26,010 nt of DNA from Bacillota bacterium (GTDB taxonomy: Bacteria > Bacillota > Clostridia > Acetivibrionales > DSM-1351), in the NCBI GenBank assembly GCA_023431385.1, contig JAEYWA010000202.1:1-26010 (forward strand). The letters run 5' to 3'. The position numbers and the translations under genes are program-made. Positions 14,673 to 22,500 of this stretch are shown in pieces; the stretch's first letter is position 1, and each line of letters starts with the position of its first letter. The notes under the pieces are model-generated. The model was not told where the DNA came from. It did no database searches and saw only the letters and a program-made list of their open reading frames with translations.

Positions 14673-15287
14673 TCAGGTTATTTCGTCTTTTCTCAACTGT
14701 CCGAGACTTCCCCCCGGATGCCACTTCACATATTGTTGAGGTGTTATACCTTTTTTGCATTGCAGCAGCAGGCTGAATATCTGCAGTACAAAAACCTCAG
14801 CGAGTATAGAAGCCCTAGGTGCTCTATTCAGTGGATCACCTTCGTTTTTTACTCCCGCGTAAAGAAAAGCGTCACATGTTTTAGCCAGCCAGGAATCTAT
14901 TTTCCCTGTTACAGCAATAGTTTTAGCTCCATTATTCTTTAATGTTGTAACTGTTGCTTTTAGCTCGGCTGTTTCACCACTATTGGATATAGCAATTACA
15001 ACATCTCCCGGAATTACCTGCCCTGACGAACCGTGGACGGCTTCGGTTCCGTGCAGTTCATAGGCAGGAGTTCCGGTTGAAGATAGCAGGGAAGCAACAT
15101 ACCCGGCAACATGTCCCGGCTTTCCGATACCCGTTATATGAACTCTGTTGCCTTTTTTCTCAGCATCCAATACCAGATTAATTGACTTTTCATAAGTACT
15201 CAGACTTATTTCCTTTATTAGAGACTGGATCTCTTCCAGAGATATATCGACAAAATTTTTTAATACCATATTCAATGAACGCTCCAC
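14673..15287 (-). CDS. SIS-domain phosphosugar isomerase (KdsD/GutQ-like, no CBS domains)
   Basis: Aldose-ketose phosphate isomerase fold of 204 residues. The SIS core (GIGKPGHVAGYVASLLSSTG, about 53-72; AISNSGET, about 99-106) and the C-terminal HPGGSLG (from H190) are typical of arabinose-5-phosphate isomerases of the KpsF/GutQ type. Those enzymes are usually over 300 residues because of a CBS pair that is absent here. The start is a GTG at 15287 with AGGAGG six bases upstream; an ATG six codons later has a worse-placed site. It lies 11 bp after the ribokinase-like gene, whose stop codon overlaps its ribosome binding site, so the two are coupled. It may interconvert the kinase product; the actual sugar phosphate is unknown. 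Confidence 0.85.
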   Translation of the reverse strand: MERSLNMVLKNFVDISLEEIQSLIKEISLSTYEKSINLVLDAEKKGNRVHITGIGKPGHVAGYVASLLSSTGTPAYELHGTEAVHGSSGQVIPGDVVIAISNSGETAELKATVTTLKNNGAKTIAVTGKIDSWLAKTCDAFLYAGVKNEGDPLNRAPRASILAEVFVLQIFSLLLQCKKGITPQQYVKWHPGGSLGQLRKDEIT

Positions 15288-15298
15288 AAAACCCCTCC

Positions 15299-16273
15299 TT
15301 AAATCCTGATGTAATTATCCTTCCGCATCAAGTCTTTTACTTCTTCCATAGTCGGCAAAGATGTAATAGCACCCATTCTCGACACTGTCAGAGTTGCTAC
15401 ATAATTTGCAAAATCAAGAGCTTCTTCTACCTCCATGCCCATACATACTGCGGAGCAGAATGCCCCAGTAAATGAATCTCCCGCTCCTGTAGGATCAACA
15501 ACATTAACAATATCTACGCAAGGTTTTACTATAAAAGTATCTCTGTTCATAAAGGCTACTCCGTTACTGCCCAGAGTTATGATTACATTTTGAACTCCTT
15601 TGTCCAATAACATCTTTGCAGCAAACTTCAGCCTTTCCATATCTATAGAACCGTCGTCAGTAGTAATTTTAATCCCTGTTAAGCCATATGCTTCATATTC
15701 ATTTGGGGATATGTAGGTCAATTTTGAAAGAATATCATCGTCTAAAGGTTCATATGGGGCTGAATTTAACATAACAGGGATTCCCTTTGCGTATGCTAAT
15801 TCGATAACCTTTCTGTTAACCTCTAACGGAATTTCGAGCTGCAGAATTACAAGGTCAAATTCAGAAATCCTGTCTTGCAAAAAATCAATATCGTCAACAG
15901 TTAATCTCATATTCGCTCCTGGTACAACCAGGATTCTGTTCTGAGTCTTTTTGCCCGGAATTGTCTCTAATATTATACAGCTAACAGCAGATGAGCAAGT
16001 TGGGTCTTTAATTATATTCTCAGAATTAATACCTGCCTCTTGAATCGTTTTCAATAATTCATCACCATACATGTCTTGACCAACCTTGCCGACCATGGTA
16101 ACGTTTACACCAAGTCTAGCAGATTGAACCGCTTGATTTGCACCTTTTCCACCCGGAGCAGACACAAATGATAAGCCATCATTTACTGTTTCTCCTTCAC
16201 TCGGAACTTTTGATGTTGTATAAATCAAATCCAGCACAAGACTACCAACCACTAATATTTTCGGCGTTTTCAT
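15299..16273 (-). CDS. PfkB-family carbohydrate kinase, ribokinase-like
   Basis: ATP-dependent kinase of a sugar, 324 residues. The N-terminal substrate motif has D15 (GSLVLD), then GGKGANQAV (41-49), and the C-terminal DPTGAGDSF (260-268) holds the catalytic base D266 and the anion hole. The overall pattern is closest to ribokinase, but pairing with a KdsD/GutQ-like isomerase and not with an rbs transporter or rbsD makes ribose uncertain. The ATG at 16273 has AAAGGATGG upstream at a slightly long spacing. It is the first gene of a two-gene operon driven by the strong promoter at 16314-16342. Confidence 0.88.
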   Translation of the reverse strand: MKTPKILVVGSLVLDLIYTTSKVPSEGETVNDGLSFVSAPGGKGANQAVQSARLGVNVTMVGKVGQDMYGDELLKTIQEAGINSENIIKDPTCSSAVSCIILETIPGKKTQNRILVVPGANMRLTVDDIDFLQDRISEFDLVILQLEIPLEVNRKVIELAYAKGIPVMLNSAPYEPLDDDILSKLTYISPNEYEAYGLTGIKITTDDGSIDMERLKFAAKMLLDKGVQNVIITLGSNGVAFMNRDTFIVKPCVDIVNVVDPTGAGDSFTGAFCSAVCMGMEVEEALDFANYVATLTVSRMGAITSLPTMEEVKDLMRKDNYIRI

Positions 16274-16313
16274 GACATTTACCCATCCTTTCTAAAATTT
16301 GTTCCTTATTAAT

Positions 16314-16342
16314 AATATATATATTAAATATATTTTTGTCAA
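16314..16342 (-). promoter_or_regulatory. Strong sigma-A promoter of the kinase-isomerase operon
   Basis: Minus strand: a perfect TTGACA, a 17-base AT-only spacer and TATATT. The start would be near 16307, with a leader of about 35 bases. Upstream, at 16400-16431, lie two spaced direct repeats that may bind a regulator. Confidence 0.8.
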
Positions 16343-16399
16343 TTCAAATAAGCATTTGAGCAATTTTATTTAGAAAAGCATAAATAATTGCATGTACAT

Positions 16400-16431
16400 A
16401 AATTTCATATGTATACATGTAAATTTCATAT
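16400..16431. repeat. Direct repeats spaced two helical turns upstream of the kinase promoter
   Basis: AAATTTCATAT occurs at 16400-16410 and 16421-16431, exactly 21 bp apart, with the palindrome ATGTATACAT between them and ATGTACAT just before. Apart from the kinase promoter and the terminator of the giant gene, this is the only structure I see in the 301 bp between the two genes. Confidence 0.45.
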
Positions 16432-16520
16432 AATTGATAGGTAAATAGTAAATTTATATCACACAACTCTGGTTTAACAGTGCTTAGACTTGCAACAAAG
16501 AGTTAATCTCCAATAGGTTA

Positions 16521-16558
16521 AAAAATGGTACAGAAGGACTTCCCTCTGCACCATTTTT
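16521..16558 (-). terminator. Rho-independent terminator after the giant glucan synthase gene
   Basis: A 17-bp stem (16521-16537 with 16542-16558, one G-U pair in the minus-strand RNA) with a four-base loop and a run of six U on the minus strand. It lies 17 bp after the stop codon at 16575. Confidence 0.9.
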
Positions 16559-16574
16559 ATATTGTTACTGATTA

Positions 16575-19500
16575 TTACATTATTGCTTCTATTTTATGAA
16601 CTTTTCCGTCATCAATTAATTCTAATCTGTTTCCCTCAATGATATTTCCATCGGAAACCACTCTCTTGACATTTGTATTCAGGTGGCTTTCGTTCTTAAC
16701 AATTATTTCGTATACTGCTTTGCCAAAAGTGTATTTGACAGTATATCTGTTCATTTTTTTAGGAATGCAAGGATCGATTATCAGATGATTACCCTGCTTC
16801 TTAATTCCTAAAATATGCTCTATACCAATACGGTACATCCAGCCTGCTGCCCCGGTATACCAGGTCCAGCCCCCTCTTCCCTCATTGGGATAAACAGCAT
16901 ATACATCGGCAGCCATAACATAGGGCTCTACCTTGTAAGTCATCCTCTCCATACCCGTTCTGGAATGATTTATCGGATTAATCATATCGTAAAGCTCCCA
17001 TGCCTGCTCTCCGTTACCAAGCTTTGAAAAAGCATATATTACCCATGTAGCAGCATGAGTGTACTGACCTCCGTTTTCCCTGACACCGGGCAGATATCCT
17101 TTAATATATCCGGGATTAAGCTGGCTGTCATAAAAAGGTGGCGTAAGCAGTTTGATTAAACCGTTTTTTCTGTCTATCAGATATTTTTCCAGTGCGCTCA
17201 TGGCTTCTTCCACCCTGCTGGCCTTAGCTGCTTCTGAAATGGCTGCCCAGGATTGTGCAAGAGAATCTATTTTACCTTCATCGTTTTGTATTGATCCCAA
17301 CGGTGAACCATCATCAAAATAAGCTCTTCGGTACCAACTGCCGTCCCAGGCTTCCCTTTCGATGGCTTCAATTATTTTTTGAGCTTTAATTATATATTCT
17401 TCGGCTCTATTGCCATCTCCCATATATTTACAAACTGGAAGCATTCGAACAAGTACACAATATAGGAACCAGCCTAGCCATATACTCTCTCCCCTGCCGT
17501 TTATTCCGATAAGATTCATACCGTCATTCCAGTCTCCACCTCCCATCAGAGGTATATCATGGGGGCCAAAGTTCAGTGCCTTTTCGATAGCCCGTATACA
17601 GTGCTGATATACGGTTCCGGTCTCATCTGCTACCAAAGGAACCTCATATCTTTCATGCTCCTGATCAGCTAATAGGGGAGAGCTTAAAAATGGCTCTGTT
17701 AATGTTAATATATCATAATCACCTGTTGCGTTAATATAATCACATGTAACGTAGGGCAACCACAGTAAATCATCAGAATATCTCGTTCTGATACCATTGG
17801 TCTTCTGTTCATGCCACCAGTGTTGGACATCTCCTTCAATAAACTGATGTCTGCAGTGGAGTAAAATTTGATTTTTTGTTATCTCCGGCATTGAATAAAC
17901 AACCGCCATTACGTCCTGAAGCTGATCTCTGAAGCCAAATGCACCTCCAGCCTGATAATACCCCGTTCTGGCCCAGACTCTACAGGATAGTACCTGGTAC
18001 TGCAGCCATCCATTCAGGAGTATGTTCATAGTCTTGTCAGGGGTATTGACCTGAATCTGCTTCAACCTGTTCTTCCAGCTTTCCTTTACTCTTTCAAGCT
18101 CATACCATGCCTGACTCACGTTGCTGAATTTACTTATTAACTCTCTCACCTGTTCCAGTCTATCCTGTCCAAACAGGAAAACTACATCTTTTGCCTCTCC
18201 CGGCCTGATCTGAAGTGCTGTTTTAATGACGGCACAGGCATCAAGACCTGCTCCGACAGTTCCCTTTAAAGTATTTTTCATACCCTCGGGCTGTGAAATA
18301 TCCATACTGTCACCGATAAACTCAAGTCTGTTCCCAGAGTAAGTAACATTTTCGCTTGAACAGCATAAAAAAGCAGTTAAATCTCGGAAGTCAGAGCTGT
18401 AAACATTATCTATCAGTAACGTTGACAGTTCACTGTCAAAACTCGTAACAATAAATGGTCCAGTTTGTCCGGCTTCACTTCCAAGCACAGGCTTTAGATA
18501 ATACGCTGCATCCAGTCCGATTTCAGAGTCCGAAATGTTTTTGAGCTGTAATATAATAATTTTAACCGGAGCCTCCAAGGCAGTGAATTGTATCAATTCC
18601 TGCTCCAAGCCATGGCTTCTTTGAGTGTATACCGTATAACCAAAGCCATGACGTATTATATATGGATTTGTCTGCCTTACAGGCATAGGAGTACTGCTCC
18701 ATAAAGCTCCGCTTTGTCTTTGATACAGATACAAAATCTCAGAAGGAGAGTCAAGGACAGGATCGTTAGCCCAGGTTGTAAGCTTGTTCTGGCTGCTGTT
18801 CTGATGCCAGGTATACCCCCCTCCTGATTCTGTACATATAAAACCGAATTTATTATTGGCTATTACATTTGACCAGGGGGCCGGCGTGGTCTCACCAGCC
18901 TTTAGGCATATCACATACTCGTCACCTGATTCAATAAAGCCTCCTATTCCGTTAAAAAAGTTTAATTTGTCAATTATTTCTGCGACGCAACTACCCTCAT
19001 CAGGGTCAGTCCAAATCGTCAACTTATCCTTTTCTGATTCTTCTGAGCTGTTAAAATCTCTGTTCTTTTCATCCAAAACAGTCCGAGTTATATCGGCACC
19101 TATTATTATACCTGCTTCCATATCTGCTAATGAACCGACACCAACTTGAGATCTAACTGTTTTGTTCTCGATTTCTCCAAGCTTGCCTGCTTTTGCAGAC
19201 TGGATTATTTCATCAGAGTTTATAGCAGCATCTATAAGGTCCCCAACCCCATCATCTGCATTAATAACTATTTTTGCACAGGCGAAAAGTAAATTTTTCT
19301 GTTCCGCTGTCATCTGTTTGGAGTTTCTTATATATATTCCGCCTCTTCTATCCATCAGATCAAAAGAACGGCCTGAAACTGCAAGGTCCCTGATCATATC
19401 AAGCAGAGGTTGAATATACGATTCCTCATCGGTTATTAAAATTACCAGATCAAAACCGACACCTTTTAGCCGCAGGAAGTCGTGCAATTTCAATACCCAC

Positions 19501-22500
19501 CTTATTTCTTCAAAGCTGTCTCTGCTCTCGACAGTAACCAATATTATAGGCATATCACCCGAAATGCCGAAAGTCCATAATCCTGACTGACTGAGTGTAT
19601 TTTTAATAATATACTCCGACAGGTTTCTCCTATCAATGCCGTATAAAAGCTTTGGAAGGAGCTTAAGATACGTCCTTTCATCATTACCGCTGATGTTTAT
19701 AAAACCTGCCTCCACAATACTTCTCGTCCAGGCCATTTCTACAACCCTGTCGGCCGCGCTCACATCACAATACTTTTCAAGCATGTTTATGGCTGTCCTT
19801 CTTGAATCGCTGGTACCTATAGCAAAATTAACAACCGAGGTTTCGCCCGGATCAATTGAGACCCTGATTCTAAGGCAGAAAACGGGATCCAACACCGGAC
19901 CTACTGAATTTGATAAAGGCTGGTCGGGCTCCATCGCCTTCGGATAACTAAGACTTCTGTTTCTTCCGATAAATTGCGAGCGATCAGTTTCAAACTCTAT
20001 ATTGCCTTGAACATTTCCATTTGTTGAAACAGTATGGTACCCCCATACCGTTTGCTTTACATCATCTCTTTTTCTACGCATTGCCAGGAGACCGTTAAAA
20101 TCACCGATATATTCAGTCTTTACAAAAAGCTTACTAAAAGCCGGGTGTGCAATATCTGATTCAGGCTTTGTCAGTACAACCTCCATATAGCTTGTTAGTT
20201 CAACAACTCTCTTTGAACCGCTGTGATTATGGATACTGACTCTTCTTATTTCTGTATTGTCCTCAGTGCTAACAAGAACCTCTGTATTTGTTTCTATATT
20301 ACCCTCTCTTCTAATATATTCAGCCTTATGGGGTGAGAAAACAACCTTATATATTTCCGGTTGCGTATTAACAGGGTTAAATGTTGTGGACCAGAACTCA
20401 TTGGAATTTACATTCCTAAGATAGATAAATACGCCACTGCTGGCCATGTAATCGTTGGTCCACCTGTAGACAGCCAGGGAATGGCATCTTGCAAAACCGC
20501 TACCCTTGTCGGTAAGCATGACGTTATAGCTTCCATTTGTCAGAAGATGCAGGTTCGGAGCAGCCTCAAACTTGGTATAACTTCGTACTACCGTTTCCTC
20601 TGCATTATCCTGTTTTCTGAAAGTGTATAATGGTTTTTCTCTGTGCTCCCTTGAAATCACAACATGAGCCGGGAATTTTTCCTGTATCAGAGAGTCTACA
20701 GCTTTCACTCTGGGATCTGAATGGAATCTGCGCTGCATTATGTTGTCTTTAAAAAAGTTAACAAAGGCAAGCATGCTCATACCCTGATGATGAACCATAT
20801 AGCTTTTGACGATTGCATTGCTTTGCCCTTCATTAAGCCTTGAATAAGTAAAGTCCAGAGCCTCATAAAGTCCGAATTGTCCCTCGGCACCAAATTCTCT
20901 GAGCCTTTCAATGTTATTCCAGCATTCCAAGGGGGATATATCTATTGCCATAACTGTTGCATATGGAGCAATTACCATGTCGTTTATCAACCCGCGTTTT
21001 AAACCCAGGTATGGGACTCCGAATGCCCTGTATTGGTAATTTAATGCGATGTCAAAAGCGTAGTAACAGGATTCGGATATTCCCCAGGGTGTATTTTTAC
21101 TCTGGCCGTACTTCATCTGGGCATTAATAACAAAATGATAGGTTTTTTCTATCAGAGTATTGGGATAGCTCTTTATAATCAGTCTTGGCATCAAATATTC
21201 AAACATTGTTCCTGTCCAGGATACAAGTCCCCTTTTTCCGTCTATACGGGTTAATTTTCTGCTCAGCTTAAACCAATGCTGCTTTTCCACTTCTCCCTTT
21301 GCTATGGCTACAAGGCTGGTCTGTCTCACCTCAGATGCAAAAAGATCATAGTGTGATTTGCTTGGATGTCCTTCTTCTACATCAAAACCAATTGTGAATA
21401 AATTTAATCTTGGATCATACAGGCTTCTGAAATTCATACCGTCGACAAGAGTTCTTACTCTCATTCTCAAAGCCTCCAGCTGAACCTTCAATTCTTCAAT
21501 TTTATTGAACTCACAGAAAATCAACTCTCCGAATTCATGATGCAATGCCTGAAATGTATCCATGGCTCTAATTAACTTCTTAACCCAATAACCTTTTTTA
21601 CTATTCTCATCAAGCTGTTCAAGATATTTTGAAATATATTCAAAAAGCCGAGTATAGCTGTTTTCAAGCTTTTCCAAACTGTCAGCACTGCTTGTTCCTG
21701 TTGTATCGAAAGACTTTTCAGCATTTTGCTTTTTTCCGGCCTGTTCATTCGAGGATATGAAAAGTAATTTTTTCAGAACTTCAATATCAAATAACGGCTT
21801 ATCTTTGTTTATTTCTCTGTTGCAAAGTTCCAGCAATTCCAGAAAAGCCTCAAAATTTGTTTCATCGTATATGGGTTTATTCCCGTACTGTTTAAGCCCC
21901 TCCTCAAGAACCATCAAATAGCCCGCCAGATTTCCACTGTCCACTGTTGATATAAATTTAGGACGCAGGACTTCAAGGTTTGTGGTATTGTACCAGTTAT
22001 AGAGATGTCCGTTCCATTTCTCCATTTTATCAATAGTATCTACCGTTCTTCGAATTCTCAGCAGCAAATCAATTGAATTTATATAACCCATATCTCGTGC
22101 AGCCAGGTATGACACCATCAATAAACCTATATTTGTAGGCGATGTACGGTGAGCTGCTCCCTTATATGGCTCCTCCTGATAATTGTCTGCTGGAAGGTAG
22201 TTGTCCTCCTGTCCCGCAAATTCATCAAAATAGCACCAGGTTTTTCTTGAAAGGAGCCTCAACTCATATAATTTTTCTTCTGACAAAACTTCTTTTTTGA
22301 TATTCGCAGGTCTACTTATATAGTAGGCAACCCCTGGCGATAGCAGCCATATTATAAAAAATGCCAGCGAAAGGAGAAAATAACCCCGATATGAAAATAC
22401 AACAGCAGTTAGAACTGCTGCACCGTACAGGGGAGCAAACCACATTCGTCTGTAATAGCTGGAAAGATCATTTTTTAGTGCCAGCTCCATATCTGCAGCA

